Source: an uncultured Porphyromonadaceae bacterium (lineage in GTDB: Bacteria; Bacteroidota; Bacteroidia; Bacteroidales; Muribaculaceae). Taken from it: a stretch of 64,000 bases of DNA. Within the stretch, counting starts at the first letter, position 1; each line of letters opens with the position of its first letter. Location: positions 1 to 64,000 of the forward strand of contig CANPGB010000001.1 of NCBI GenBank assembly GCA_947573485.1, written 5' to 3'. A program made the translations under genes and the position numbers. Shown here piece after piece: positions 1-9,055 of this stretch. The notes below the pieces were generated by a model. It was not told the origin of the DNA and searched no databases. It was given only the letters and a program-made list of their open reading frames with translations.

Positions 1-39
1 AACAATTCAGAGTGTATTTGTTAATCTGAATCTCGTCTG

Positions 40-47
40 CAAAGGTA
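40..47 (-). promoter_or_regulatory. -7 box of a leftward promoter leaving the window
   Basis: On the minus strand this reads TACCTTTG, a match to the Bacteroidota -7 consensus TAnnTTTG. No TTTG is found at the expected 19-21 base distance upstream. Any gene it serves starts beyond the left edge. Confidence 0.3.
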
Positions 48-61
48 AAAGTTACGGGATT

Positions 62-205
62 AATTGGCGTCTTTCAGACGCGCTCGTGAGCTCGGGGTGG
101 CTATCCCTGCACGTATCCGCTAAAGCTTCGGCGTACTGGATTACTGCGTCTTTCAGACGCGCTCGTGAGCTCAGCGTGGCTATCCCCGCACGTCTCAGCA
201 GGATT
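62..205. repeat. Two tandem copies of a structured intergenic repeat
   Basis: Two units lie 79 bases apart. Each starts with a perfect hairpin, GCGTCT-TTC-AGACGC (67-81 and 146-160), followed by a GCTCGTGAGCTC palindrome and a GTGGCTATCCC segment. After unit 1 comes CGGCGTACTGGATTACT, which leads straight into unit 2. A related unit lies at 6612-6726, where the stem is GCGTCC/GGACGC. The changed bases still pair, so the structure appears conserved rather than the sequence. The repeat sits downstream of folK and could end its transcript, but there is no T-run typical of a simple terminator. Confidence 0.7.
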
Positions 206-225
206 CGCGTACGGGGATAAGATAA

Positions 226-675
226 TCAGAGTGTGCCTCCGAGTTCGTGCAGGGGGTCCATGACGAAAGGTCGGAGGGCGGCGCGGGGGTGCGGGAGGGT
301 GAGGCGCGGGGTGTGTATGCGGAGGCTGTCGACGGCAATGATGTCGATGTCGACGGTGCGGTCGCGGTAGGTGCCGTCGGGGTTGCGGTGTGCCGTTGCT
401 CCTGCGAGTGCTTCGGCTTGCTGCACGGCGTCGAGGAGGGCGTGCAGGCTGCCGGTGGTCCAAGGAGATGCAATATCAAGGGTGAGGGCTACGCCTTGGT
501 TGAGAAAGGCGTTGGCCGACTCGTAGCCCCAGGGGTCGCTCTCAACTATTGACGAGAGGCGCATGCGGGCCGCAGCAAGCATGGAGGTGGAAAGCAAAGC
601 GGCGACCGCACGGGCCAGATTGGCCCGGCGGTCGCCGATATTGCTACCTATGTTGAGGTATATGGTAGAGAGCAT
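226..675 (-). CDS. folK: 2-amino-4-hydroxy-6-hydroxymethyldihydropteridine pyrophosphokinase
   Basis: This enzyme moves pyrophosphate from ATP to 6-hydroxymethyl-dihydropterin in cytosolic folate synthesis. The 149 residues match the family's usual compact size. The N-terminal NIGSNIGDR matches the family's GSN-GDR motif, DRTVDIDII matches the Mg/ATP-binding R-T-D-D signature, and LTLPHPRAALRPFV is the usual C-terminal signature. Its start codon overlaps the infB stop codon as ATGA, so it is translationally coupled as the last gene of the rimP-nusA-infB operon. No other folate gene is nearby. Confidence 0.93.
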   Translation of the reverse strand: MLSTIYLNIGSNIGDRRANLARAVAALLSTSMLAAARMRLSSIVESDPWGYESANAFLNQGVALTLDIASPWTTGSLHALLDAVQQAEALAGATAHRNPDGTYRDRTVDIDIIAVDSLRIHTPRLTLPHPRAALRPFVMDPLHELGGTL

Positions 676-3620
676 CAGTCGAGCGTACGCGACACCTCTT
701 TCTCCTCGAAGCCTTCGATGAAGTCGCCGACCTGGATATCGTTGTATCCGGCAATTGAGATACCGCAGTCGAAGCCTGCGAGCACTTCTTTGGCGTCGTC
801 TTTGAAACGCTTGAGCGAGCCGAGTTCGCCGGTGTAGCGCACGATACCGTCGCGGATAAGGCGCACCTTGCAGCCGCGCTTGATTTTGCCCTCGCGGACA
901 ATGGCGCCTGCGATAGTGCCGACTTTCGACACCTTGAAAGTCTCGAGGACCTCAGCCGTACCTGTAATCTCTTCTTTGATTTCGGGCGCGAGGAGGCCTG
1001 CCATGGCGTCTTTGACTTCTTCGATAGCCTGGTAGATGACGGAGTATAGACGAATCTGCACACCGTCGCGTTCTGCGGCACGTCGTGCGGCCACGCTGGG
1101 GCGCACCTGGAAGCCGATGATGATAGCGTCGGATGCGGCAGCGAGTGTGACGTCGCTCTCGGAGATTTCGCCCACGGCCTTGTGGAGTACGTTGATCTGC
1201 ACTTCTTCGGTAGAGAGCTTGATGAGCGAGTCGGAGAGAGCCTCGATAGAGCCGTCGACGTCGCCCTTGACAATGATGTTGAGCTCCTGGAAGTTGCCGA
1301 TAGCGCGGCGGCGTCCGATATCCTCGAGCGTGAGCATCTTGGTGGTGCGGAGACCCTGCTCGCGGGCGAGCTGCTCGCGCTTGGCAGCGATGTCGCGTGC
1401 TTCCTGCTCGGTTTCGAGCACGTTGAAGGTATCGCCTGCGGTGGGCGCGCCGTTGAGGCCGAGCACGAGAGCGGGTGTTGCAGGACCGGCTTCCTTGATG
1501 CGCTGGTTACGTTCGTTGAACATTGCCTTAACCTTGCCGTAGTGGTTGCCTGCAAGAACAACGTCGCCCACGCGGAGCGTACCGTTCTGCACGAGTACGT
1601 TGGCTACGTAGCCGCGACCCTTGTCGAGCGACGACTCTATGATAGTGCCCACGGCGCGGCGTTTGGGATTGGCGCGGAGGTCGAGGAGCTCGGCTTCGAG
1701 AAGCACCTTCTCCATAAGTTCCTCAACACCTATGCCCTGCTTAGCCGAAATATCCTGGCTCTGGTATTTACCGCCCCACTCTTCAACGAGGTAGTTCATG
1801 GCGGCGAGCTCCTCCTTGATTTTGTCGGGGTTAGCGTGGGGCTTGTCGATCTTGTTGATAGCGAAGACAATGGGCACACCTGCTGCAGAGGCGTGGTTAA
1901 TGGCCTCTACGGTCTGGGGCATGACGTTGTCATCGGCAGCGACGATGATGATAACGATGTCGGTAACCTTAGCACCGCGTGCACGCATAGCCGTGAAGGC
2001 CTCGTGACCGGGGGTGTCGAGGAAGGTTATGTGACGGCCGTCGGCGAGCTTTACGCTGTACGAGCCGATGTGCTGTGTGATGCCACCGGCCTCACCTGCG
2101 ATAACGTTTGCCTTGCGGATGTAGTCGAGGAGCGAGGTCTTACCGTGGTCAACGTGGCCCATGACGGTAACCACGGGGGGACGGCTTTCGAGATCTTCCT
2201 CGTTATCCTCCTCCTGGGCAATGGCGTCGGCCACTTCGGCTGATACATATTCGGTGGTGTATCCGAATTCGTCGGCCACGATATTGATAGTCTCGGCATC
2301 GAGGCGCTGGTTGATCGACACCATTACGCCGAGGTTCATACATGTGGCGATAACGCTGTTGACGGGCACATCCATCATTGCAGCGAGGTCGTTCGCGGTA
2401 ACGAACTCGGTGAGCTTGAGTACCTTGCTTTCGGCTTCCTCGGCCTGGTGCGCCTGACGCTCGCGGTTGGCGTTAGCCTCGCGTTTCTCCTTACGCCACT
2501 TGGCGCCCTTCTTGAGGCCCTTGTCTTTGGCGGTGAGGCGGGCGAGGGTTTCCTTAACCTGCTTCTGTACGTCTTCCTCGTTGACCTCGGGCTGAACGGG
2601 CTTGCGGGGGGCGTTGTTGTTCTGTCCGCGGCCACGGTCGTTGCGGCGGTTATCGTTCTGACGCTGCTGGCCACCACCCGCGGGACGGTTGCCGCCGTCG
2701 CGACGGTTCTCTCCGGCGGGGCGGTTCTCGGAGCCGGCGGTACGGCCCACTTTTTCGATGTCGACCTTTTCTTTACCGGCAATGCGGCGGCGCTTCTTGC
2801 GGTCGGCGTCGGCAGCGGCGTCGGCACGGCCACCACGGCGGTCGTCCTTACCTTTTTTCTTGGGGCGGGTTGTCTGGTTGATAGCGGAGAGGTCTATCTT
2901 ACCCACGATATTGAGCGAGGGGGCAGGCGCCGAGCGCTCGATAGTGAAAATCTCGGGTTCATTCGACGGGGTCGCCTTTGGAGCGTCGCCGTTAACGGCC
3001 GCGGGAGCCTGCGCGGCATTTTTGGTCGGTTCTATAGTAGGAGTAGTTTTAGTTTCGGTTGCTTTAGGCTGCTCGGGAGCAGGCTTGGGTGCCTCGGCTT
3101 TGGGCGCGGGCGCGGGCTGAGGAGCCTGTTTGGGCTCTTCAGGCGCGGGCTTTACGGGCGCGGGCTTTGGAGTTTCGGGAGCCTTGGGAGCCTCTTCGGC
3201 CTTGGGGGCTGCCGGAGCAGGAGCAGGAGCGGGCTTTGGAGCCTCGGGCGCCTTCGCTTCGGGCGCGGGCGCGGGAGTTTCGGCAGGCTTGCGCACAATG
3301 GGGTTACCCTTAGCGTCGAGCTCGAGCTTGCCAAGGATTCGGGGCTTCTGCGGCGTGGCGGGTTTCACTTCAGTTTCGGCGGGTGCCGGAGCGGCGGGCT
3401 TTGCCCGGTTCTCTTTCCTTTCGGTTGTAATCTGAGCTGAACGCGTCTTGAGGTCTTTGTCGCTTTTGAAAGCACCCATGAGGAGGTCGACGACGTCGTC
3501 TTCGACACGGGTGTTCGGGCTCTCATCGATGCTGATACCGCGTTTGCGGAGAAAGTCGATGACAGTCGGGAGCGAGACGTTCAGGTCTTTTGCTATTTTG
3601 CTTATTTTCGTCTTGGCCAT
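675..3620 (-). CDS. infB: Translation initiation factor IF-2
   Basis: IF-2 is the GTPase that places initiator tRNA on the 30S subunit and promotes subunit joining. The 981 residues start with a small IF2_N helical domain ([13 protein letters not shown]). A long low-complexity Ala/Pro/Lys/Glu linker follows (about 90-220), then an Arg/Gly/Asn-rich basic stretch (about 270-350) and a second IF2_N-like domain (about 400-460). The G domain opens near residue 485 with [11 protein letters not shown] and also shows DTPGHEAF and NKID, followed by the C-terminal beta-barrel domains. It lies between nusA and folK. The disordered linkers are long but usual for Bacteroidota IF-2. Confidence 0.98.
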   Translation of the reverse strand: MAKTKISKIAKDLNVSLPTVIDFLRKRGISIDESPNTRVEDDVVDLLMGAFKSDKDLKTRSAQITTERKENRAKPAAPAPAETEVKPATPQKPRILGKLELDAKGNPIVRKPAETPAPAPEAKAPEAPKPAPAPAPAAPKAEEAPKAPETPKPAPVKPAPEEPKQAPQPAPAPKAEAPKPAPEQPKATETKTTPTIEPTKNAAQAPAAVNGDAPKATPSNEPEIFTIERSAPAPSLNIVGKIDLSAINQTTRPKKKGKDDRRGGRADAAADADRKKRRRIAGKEKVDIEKVGRTAGSENRPAGENRRDGGNRPAGGGQQRQNDNRRNDRGRGQNNNAPRKPVQPEVNEEDVQKQVKETLARLTAKDKGLKKGAKWRKEKREANANRERQAHQAEEAESKVLKLTEFVTANDLAAMMDVPVNSVIATCMNLGVMVSINQRLDAETINIVADEFGYTTEYVSAEVADAIAQEEDNEEDLESRPPVVTVMGHVDHGKTSLLDYIRKANVIAGEAGGITQHIGSYSVKLADGRHITFLDTPGHEAFTAMRARGAKVTDIVIIIVAADDNVMPQTVEAINHASAAGVPIVFAINKIDKPHANPDKIKEELAAMNYLVEEWGGKYQSQDISAKQGIGVEELMEKVLLEAELLDLRANPKRRAVGTIIESSLDKGRGYVANVLVQNGTLRVGDVVLAGNHYGKVKAMFNERNQRIKEAGPATPALVLGLNGAPTAGDTFNVLETEQEARDIAAKREQLAREQGLRTTKMLTLEDIGRRRAIGNFQELNIIVKGDVDGSIEALSDSLIKLSTEEVQINVLHKAVGEISESDVTLAAASDAIIIGFQVRPSVAARRAAERDGVQIRLYSVIYQAIEEVKDAMAGLLAPEIKEEITGTAEVLETFKVSKVGTIAGAIVREGKIKRGCKVRLIRDGIVRYTGELGSLKRFKDDAKEVLAGFDCGISIAGYNDIQVGDFIEGFEEKEVSRTLD

Positions 3621-3726
3621 AAATTGAATTCGTGTTGATGAAGCCGAAGCTTCGAGTTAGAGTTGGAAAGTGTGTTCGGGGCAAAGCGCCTGGGCACTGA
3701 ATATCCATGCCCCCGGCGCCACACTT

Positions 3727-5043
3727 TTAACTCTGCTCTTCGGAAGCCTCTTGAGCTTCTTCGGCGGGGGCATCGGCGGCGGGTTCCTCGTCTTCGTACT
3801 CGCGGCGGAGTATTTCGAGAACGTCGTCGATAGTGTTCTCCTCGAGGTCGGATTTCTCGATGAGGACGTTGCGGGGGGTGTTGAGCACGCTCTTGGCGGT
3901 AACGCAGCCTATGTTCTTGAGTGCGTCGATAACCCAAGCGTCGATTTCGTCGCGGAAGTCGTCGAGGTAGATATCGTCTTCGTAGACCATTTCGGTGTCG
4001 CGGTAAACGTCGATTTCATAGCCTGTGAGCATGGTTGCGAGCTTTATGTTGTGACCGTTCTTGCCGATAGCGAGCGACACTTCTTCGGGGCGGAGGAATA
4101 CCTCGGCTTTGCGTGCTTCTTCGTCGAGACGTATGTTGGAGATACGTGCGGGCGAGAGTGCGCGCTGGATGAAGAGTGCGGGGTTGGCGGTGTAGCAGAT
4201 TACGTCGATGTTCTCGTTACGGAGCTCACGGACGATGCCGTGGATACGCGAGCCTTTCACGCCCACGCAAGCGCCTACGGGGTCGATGCGGTCGTCGTAG
4301 CTTTCAACGGCAATCTTTGCGCGCTCACCCGGGATGCGGGCCACGGCGCGGATGTTGATGAGGCCGTCGTGAATCTCGGGCACCTCAAGTTCGAAGAGGC
4401 GGCGGAGGAACTGCTCGTTTGTACGCGAAACGGTAATCTTGGGGTTGTTGTTCTTGTTGTCGACGTTGGCGATTACAGCGCGTACGGTCTCGCCTTTGCG
4501 GAAGAAGTCGCCGGGAATCGACTCGTTTTTGGGGAGGAGGAGTTCGTTCTTGTCATCGTCGAGGAGAAGAGTCTCGCGCGACCATGTCTGGTAAACTTCG
4601 CCGGTAACGAGCTCGCCTTCGAGTTCTTTGAACTTGGTGTATACGGCCTCTTTCTGGAGGTCGAGGATTCGGCTCTGGAGAGTCTGGCGGAGGTTGAGGA
4701 TAGCACGGCGGCCGAAGTTCTCGAAAATAATCTCGCGAGAGTGTTCCTCGCCTACCTCAGCTTCGGGGTCGTCGTCGGCACGGGCGTCGGAGAGCGAAAT
4801 CTCGAGGTTGGGGTTCTGCACTTCGCCGTCGGGAACAACGGTGAGGTTCTGGAAAATCTGCACGTCGCCCTTGTCGGGGTTAAGGATTACGTCGAGGTTC
4901 TCGTCGGTGCCGAACATTTTAGCGAGCACGTTGCGGAACGATTCCTCGAGCACGCTGATCATAGTGGTTTTGTCGATGTTCATGAGTTCTTTGAACTCGG
5001 CGAACTGCTCGACCATATTTGGTGTATCCTCTTTCTTTGCCAT
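3727..5043 (-). CDS. nusA: Transcription termination/antitermination factor NusA
   Basis: NusA binds RNA polymerase and nascent RNA and modulates pausing, termination and antitermination. The 438 residues show an N-terminal polymerase-binding domain (about 1-130), an S1 domain (about 135-200) and two KH domains. The KH loops are visible as GACVGVKGSRI and SLAIGKNGHNIKL. The C-terminus is a short acidic tail (EDEEPAADAPAEEAQEASEE). It lacks the extra acidic-repeat domains of E. coli NusA, as expected for this phylum. The order rimP-nusA-infB is widely conserved in bacteria. Confidence 0.97.
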   Translation of the reverse strand: MAKKEDTPNMVEQFAEFKELMNIDKTTMISVLEESFRNVLAKMFGTDENLDVILNPDKGDVQIFQNLTVVPDGEVQNPNLEISLSDARADDDPEAEVGEEHSREIIFENFGRRAILNLRQTLQSRILDLQKEAVYTKFKELEGELVTGEVYQTWSRETLLLDDDKNELLLPKNESIPGDFFRKGETVRAVIANVDNKNNNPKITVSRTNEQFLRRLFELEVPEIHDGLINIRAVARIPGERAKIAVESYDDRIDPVGACVGVKGSRIHGIVRELRNENIDVICYTANPALFIQRALSPARISNIRLDEEARKAEVFLRPEEVSLAIGKNGHNIKLATMLTGYEIDVYRDTEMVYEDDIYLDDFRDEIDAWVIDALKNIGCVTAKSVLNTPRNVLIEKSDLEENTIDDVLEILRREYEDEEPAADAPAEEAQEASEEQS

Positions 5044-5085
5044 TTGGGTGGAGTTGGGAATATTGAGTTTTAGTAGGGAAGTTCT

Positions 5086-5571
5086 TTAAAATTTGAGGTC
5101 GTATCGCACGTATTTGCATTCGGCGGAGTTGAGGCGGAGGGCTTCCTGCTTTACCACAGGCCGCTTTGCACCTGGCTCTTTGACTTTTACGCTGATTTCG
5201 ACGGTGAAGTCGACATCGGTGTCGGCGGGCTCACCGGGGGCTACCTCTACGAGCACACCGCGGAGCTTGCGGCCGTCGCGGGTGAGAATCTCGACGTCGT
5301 TGCCCACGTTTTTGTCGTACTGCGCGCGCACTTTGAAGTCGGAGGTGATGCCGGCAGAGCCCACTTCGAGGCTGTAATCCTCGGCATCGCGGTCGAAGAC
5401 TTCTTCGATGCGCCGGGTGACGGCGGCGCAGATGTCGATGTCGACGCCTGTTGCCGAATCAAGCTCTACAACAATATCGTTGGATGCGTTCACGGCTATA
5501 TCAACCACAAAAAGGTCGGTGCCGGAAATTGCCTCGGCAACCGTGCGCTTCAATAATTCTTTATCTATCAT
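5086..5571 (-). CDS. rimP: Ribosome maturation factor RimP
   Basis: RimP helps mature the 30S ribosomal subunit. The 161 residues carry the DUF150 N-terminal region, with the typical VDIDICAAVTRRIEE segment and LEVGSAGI near residues 80-92, and a C-terminal SH3-like domain with GRKLRGVLVE. It is the first gene of a leftward operon with nusA 42 bases on, then infB and folK. A strong promoter and a leader hairpin lie just upstream. Confidence 0.95.
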   Translation of the reverse strand: MIDKELLKRTVAEAISGTDLFVVDIAVNASNDIVVELDSATGVDIDICAAVTRRIEEVFDRDAEDYSLEVGSAGITSDFKVRAQYDKNVGNDVEILTRDGRKLRGVLVEVAPGEPADTDVDFTVEISVKVKEPGAKRPVVKQEALRLNSAECKYVRYDLKF

Positions 5572-5590
5572 AATCGGGGTACTCTCAAAT

Positions 5591-5622
5591 AGAGAGGAGG
5601 AAGCCTGAGCCCCCTCCTCTCT
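5591..5622 (-). promoter_or_regulatory. Leader hairpin of the rimP operon
   Basis: A perfect 10-base inverted repeat, AGAGAGGAGG at 5591-5600 and CCTCCTCTCT at 5613-5622 on the plus strand, with a 12-base loop. From the promoter at 5636-5667 transcription should start near 5629, so this stem lies about 7 bases from the mRNA 5' end and about 20 bases before the rimP start. It could stabilise the message or control its translation; the role is inference. Confidence 0.5.
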
Positions 5623-5635
5623 TGAAGATGTGCTG

Positions 5636-5667
5636 CAAAGTTAATAAATAATGTATAGACTGGCAAA
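5636..5667 (-). promoter_or_regulatory. Promoter of rimP-nusA-infB-folK
   Basis: On the minus strand, TTTG (5664-5667), 20 bases, then TAACTTTG (5636-5643). This is an exact match in sequence and spacing to the Bacteroidota primary sigma factor consensus, about 65 bases before rimP. Confidence 0.8.
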
Positions 5668-5785
5668 CTGCACCGCCACCGAGTGGGCAGAACGGCCTTG
5701 ATATTAGATATATTTATATATTTTTAACAATATAATCACTTTGGCATGCCGTTATAAATATATAAACCGCATAACTAACATCACC

Positions 5786-6562
5786 ATGTGCATCCAGACC
5801 GAATACAGCCATACTTACCAGCTTACTGCAGGCGAAAGCGACGCCGAGGGCCGCATGCCCCTGACGCTTATCACAGAACGTGTGATAGAGGTTGCCACCG
5901 AACATGCCAACGCCCTTGGCATAGGCTACGACGCTCTGATAAAGAAGAATATAGGCTGGGTATTGAGCCGCCTCTCGATAGAGATGCGGCGCTATCCGCG
6001 CATCAACGACCGCTACACGCTCACGACATGGATAGAGAGCTATAACCGCCATTTCAGCGAGCGCAATTTTGCCATGACCGACTCGGCGGGCAATGTTTTA
6101 GGGCATATGCGCACGGTGTGGACTGCAATGGATTACGAATCACGCTCGGTGGCCGACCTTACGTCGCTCGAGCAGATTCCGTTCCCCATCGCCGATGTTC
6201 CGTGTCCGATAGCAAAGGCTCCGCGCCTGCCGCGCCTGAGCGAGGATGCCGAGTGCGGCAGCTACCGCTTCAAATACCGCGATCTGGATTTCAACCGCCA
6301 TGTGAACACTGTGCGCTACCTCGACCTTATTCTCAACCACTGGCCTCTTGAACACCACGATGAAATGGTGGCCACGCGCTTCGACATCATTTTCCACCGC
6401 GAGTGCCACTACGGGCAGGAGGTGAGCATACGTGTGGCCGAGGGCAACGACAAGTGCCCGGGCTCTATCTGCGAGATTGTGCGCCCCGACGGCGTGTGCG
6501 CGGTGGCCTCACGCCTCTTCTGGCAGCCGGCGCCGAAGGCGTACAAGTGTGACAGGAGTTAG
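5786..6562 (+). CDS. Acyl-ACP thioesterase
   Basis: Hydrolyses acyl-ACP to release fatty acids in the cytosol; member of the FatA/FatB-like bacterial acyl-ACP thioesterase family. The 258 residues form two hotdog repeats. The first contains LITERVIEVATEHANALGIG and IGWVLSRLSIEM. The second carries the family motif DLDFNRHVNTVRYLDLI with the expected Asn and His. I chose the ATG at 5786 because the homologous sequence starts at MCIQTEYSHTYQL; the upstream in-frame ATG at 5741 adds 15 unrelated residues. It stands alone between divergent operons. Its stop codon lies inside a TTAGG-type repeat tract. Confidence 0.85.
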   Translation: MCIQTEYSHTYQLTAGESDAEGRMPLTLITERVIEVATEHANALGIGYDALIKKNIGWVLSRLSIEMRRYPRINDRYTLTTWIESYNRHFSERNFAMTDSAGNVLGHMRTVWTAMDYESRSVADLTSLEQIPFPIADVPCPIAKAPRLPRLSEDAECGSYRFKYRDLDFNRHVNTVRYLDLILNHWPLEHHDEMVATRFDIIFHRECHYGQEVSIRVAEGNDKCPGSICEIVRPDGVCAVASRLFWQPAPKAYKCDRS

Positions 6563-6597
6563 GACTGGTTAGGGGTTAGGGGTTAGGAGTTAGGAGT
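6554..6597. repeat. TTAGGGG/TTAGGAG tract, left arm
   Basis: Repeats of GGTTAGGGGTTAGG and GTTAGGAGTTAGG type, starting at the stop codon of the thioesterase gene. The reverse-complement tract lies at 6793-6852, so the two arms could pair in RNA or cruciform DNA around the structured repeat between them. Confidence 0.7.
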
Positions 6598-6611
6598 CTC
6601 CAACACCCATC

Positions 6612-6726
6612 TTAATCCGCGTCCTGGCGGACGCCACCCGTGAGAGCGGGGTCTATCCCGGCACGCCTCCGCCTGCGGCTCCGGCGTACCGGGTTACTGG
6701 ATTAATCTGCGTCCTGCCGGACGCTA
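6612..6726. repeat. Structured intergenic repeat, third copy
   Basis: Begins with GCGTCC-TGGC-GGACGC (6619-6634), then CCCGTGAGAGCGGGGTCTATCCCGG-type sequence, then CCGGCGTACCGGGTTACTGG, and ends with the start of a further unit, GCGTCC-TGCC-GGACGC (6709-6724). The order of elements matches the copies at 62-205. Stem bases differ from those copies in matched pairs. Each hairpin is preceded by a TTAAT or TTACT element. Confidence 0.7.
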
Positions 6727-6792
6727 CTGTGCCTCAGGCTTTTATCTCATAATTCCTTACTCCGAACCGCTAACTAAAAAAACCCGAGCCCA

Positions 6793-6852
6793 TAACCCCT
6801 AACTCCTAACGACTCCTAACCCCTAACGACTCCTAACTCCTAACCCCTAACC
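6793..6852. repeat. CCTAACCCC tract, right arm
   Basis: About five units of CCTAACCCCTAAC, CTAACTCCTAAC and CTAACGACTC type, the inverse of the tract at 6554-6597. It ends just before the 3' end of ugd. The 299 bases between the thioesterase and ugd genes hold only these arms and the structured repeat; I see no gene there. Confidence 0.65.
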
Positions 6853-6861
6853 AAGAAACTC

Positions 6862-8178
6862 TCATCTTCCTATCGAGATGAGTTTGAGGCCGTTGGCCTC
6901 GAGGTCGGCGCTTTGGTAGATGTTGCGGCCGTCGATTATGGTATTGCCCTTCATTGCTCTTGCGACCACGGCCCATGAGGGGAGGCGGAACTGCTTCCAC
7001 TCGGTGAGGAGCGCCACGGCATCGGCGTCGATGGCGGCGTCGTAGATGTCGGAGGCGTAAGTCACGGCGTCGGCAATGCGACGGCGACACTCGGCCATTG
7101 CCACGGGGTCGAATACGCGGACTGTGGCACCGGCCTCAACGAGGCGCGTGATTACTTCGAGCGAGGGGGCGCAGCGCATGTCGTCGGTCTCGGGCTTGAA
7201 TGCAAGCCCCCAAATGGCTATTGTGCGGCCCCGCAGATTGCCGTCGAAGAGCTCATATAGCTTGCGGAACACTACGGTTTTCTGATGCTCGTTTACGGCT
7301 TCAACGGCGCTTATCACTTTCATGGGGCAACCGTTTTCCTCGCCCGTGCGGATAAGGGCGCGCACGTCTTTGGGGAAGCACGAGCCGCCGTAGCCGCAAC
7401 CCGGGTAGAGGAATTTGCCGCCTATGCGTGCGTCGGCGCCAATGGCAGTGCGCACGGCGTTGACGTCGGCACCAACTTTCTCGCAGAGGTTTGCAATCTC
7501 GTTGATAAACGATATGCGAGTGGCGAGCATGGCGTTTGCTGCGTATTTGGTCATCTCGGCCGAGGCGAGATCCATAAACATCACCCTGAAGTTATTGAGG
7601 AGGAAGGGGCGGTAGAGGCGCTCCATGAGTTTGCGGCCACGGTCGCTTGCTATGCCTATAACCACGCGGTCGGGCGACATGAAGTCTTTTATCGCGGCAC
7701 CTTCTTTGAGGAACTCGGGGTTTGAGGCGAGCTCGAAGGGCGTGTCGGGGCAGCCGCGCAGGCGCAGACGCTCTTCAATCTCGCGCTGCACGAGGCGGTG
7801 TGTGCCTACGGGCACTGTTGATTTGGTGACGAAGAGAGTGTAGCGGTCGATGACGTCGCCGAAATCGCGGGCGACGGCGAGCACATGGCTGAGGTCGGCG
7901 GAGCCGTCTTCGTCGGAGGGGGTGCCTACGGCGCAGAACACTATCTCGACTTTCGAGGCCACCTCGGCCAGGGAGGTTGAGAAGTGGAGACGTCCGGCGG
8001 CCACGTTGCGCTCAACGAGCTCGGCGAGGCCGGGTTCGTAGATAGGAATCTCGCCGCGGCGGAGGCGCTCTATTTTAGCGGCGTCGATGTCGATGCAAGT
8101 GACATCGACACCCACCTCAGAGAAACAGGCTCCCGAGACGAGGCCTACATACCCGGTGCCGACAATAGCTACGTTCAT
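6862..8178 (-). CDS. ugd: UDP-glucose 6-dehydrogenase
   Basis: Oxidises UDP-glucose to UDP-glucuronate with two NAD+, a precursor for capsule and surface glycans. The 438 residues are the normal bacterial length. The Rossmann motif VGTGYVGLVSG lies at residues 6-16 and the catalytic cysteine is Cys267 in YGGSCFPKDVRAL. The central domain has AEMTKYAANAMLATRISF and the C-terminal domain IWGLAFKPETDDMR. A nonspecific UDP-sugar dehydrogenase of the same family is possible. It is the last gene of a leftward group with the DUF1460 and YqaE genes, 9 bases from the former. Confidence 0.93.
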   Translation of the reverse strand: MNVAIVGTGYVGLVSGACFSEVGVDVTCIDIDAAKIERLRRGEIPIYEPGLAELVERNVAAGRLHFSTSLAEVASKVEIVFCAVGTPSDEDGSADLSHVLAVARDFGDVIDRYTLFVTKSTVPVGTHRLVQREIEERLRLRGCPDTPFELASNPEFLKEGAAIKDFMSPDRVVIGIASDRGRKLMERLYRPFLLNNFRVMFMDLASAEMTKYAANAMLATRISFINEIANLCEKVGADVNAVRTAIGADARIGGKFLYPGCGYGGSCFPKDVRALIRTGEENGCPMKVISAVEAVNEHQKTVVFRKLYELFDGNLRGRTIAIWGLAFKPETDDMRCAPSLEVITRLVEAGATVRVFDPVAMAECRRRIADAVTYASDIYDAAIDADAVALLTEWKQFRLPSWAVVARAMKGNTIIDGRNIYQSADLEANGLKLISIGR

Positions 8179-8187
8179 CGCTTGAAA

Positions 8188-9054
8188 TTATTCGTTAAGA
8201 CGGAACACGCGCAGGCCTATGAACTGGCGGTTCTTCTTCATGAACTCGGCCAGTGGCTGTGGCGAAATCATTACTTTACCACCCGACATTGAGGCGTGCA
8301 GGAGGTATGGCTCGGCTGTGGGCGAGTCTTTTACGACTATGCCCATGTGGGTAACGTCGAGGTTCTTGAGGTTTGTGACAAGACCCACCACGTCGCCGTC
8401 GTGGAAAGCGTTCTTCGTGGCCTTGGAGGCGAGGTCTACGGTTTTGATGTAGCAGAAGCGGTGCTGCCGGTAGCCGTTCTCAATGTCGCGGACGCGGGCG
8501 TAGGTGGCGGAGTCGGCCAAGGCGGGGTATTTGTCGCGGTTGGCGGTCATAAAGTCGATTGTGCGCGAGAGCTCGGAGCAGCGGGGGAAGTCGGCGGTGA
8601 CATCGGAGAAGTTGCCGCGGTGACGGTTATCTACCGCCCAGTCGCTGATATAGTGCAGGCGCGAGGGGTAGCCGTTAACCTCGCCGTTGCGGTAGCGTAT
8701 GCGGCGGAGGTTGTATACGTAGTCGCGCCATGAGCGGCGGTTCTCGCCGGCGGTGAAGGCCAGGGCGAGTGCCGTCTCGACGAAGGTGGTGCAGTCGAGC
8801 TCGTCGAGGTTCACTGTGAGCATTTCTTCGTCGCCTTCTAGTGTGTGTGCCACGTAGGGGGTGCCTATGAAGTTGCGGGCGAAGAATGCCACGCGCGCCT
8901 CGGGATTGGCAAAGTTCTGCGAGGCTGCTGCATCGAGCATCTGCGTGAGGCGGAGGGTGTCGGAAGCCTCGTTATGGAAGCGCACTTCGACCTGTGCGTT
9001 CGCGGCGAGGCTTACGAAGATAAAGATAAAGAGGTAAATTATAAATCGTTTCAT
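8188..9054 (-). CDS. DUF1460 family amidase-like exported protein
   Basis: The 288 residues match the DUF1460 family (N-acetylmuramoyl-L-alanine amidase-like, NlpC/P60-type fold), which acts on peptidoglycan or its fragments. A signal peptide (MKRFIIYLFIFIFVSLAANA) predicts export. The probable catalytic cysteine is in ELDCTTFVETALAL (about Cys88), and the histidine region is near VTHMGIVVK and LLHASMSGG. The start lies 1 base from the stop of the small YqaE gene, and ugd follows after 9 bases, so the three are probably co-transcribed. The substrate is not shown by the sequence. Confidence 0.82.
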   Translation of the reverse strand: MKRFIIYLFIFIFVSLAANAQVEVRFHNEASDTLRLTQMLDAAASQNFANPEARVAFFARNFIGTPYVAHTLEGDEEMLTVNLDELDCTTFVETALALAFTAGENRRSWRDYVYNLRRIRYRNGEVNGYPSRLHYISDWAVDNRHRGNFSDVTADFPRCSELSRTIDFMTANRDKYPALADSATYARVRDIENGYRQHRFCYIKTVDLASKATKNAFHDGDVVGLVTNLKNLDVTHMGIVVKDSPTAEPYLLHASMSGGKVMISPQPLAEFMKKNRQFIGLRVFRLNE

Positions 9055-9055
9055 A

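Noticed and set aside
62-205. Tandem repeats considered as a CRISPR array
   Set aside because: Only two units with a 79-base period, internally palindromic, no spacers of equal length and no cas genes in the window.
1182-3440. Long plus-strand ORFs opposite infB
   Set aside because: The infB frame has all IF-2 motifs; the opposite frames are Val/Gly- or Ser/Arg-rich shadows.
6554-6852. TTAGGGG tracts considered as a telomere or replicon end
   Set aside because: They are internal, short, inverted and lie between ordinary chromosomal genes.
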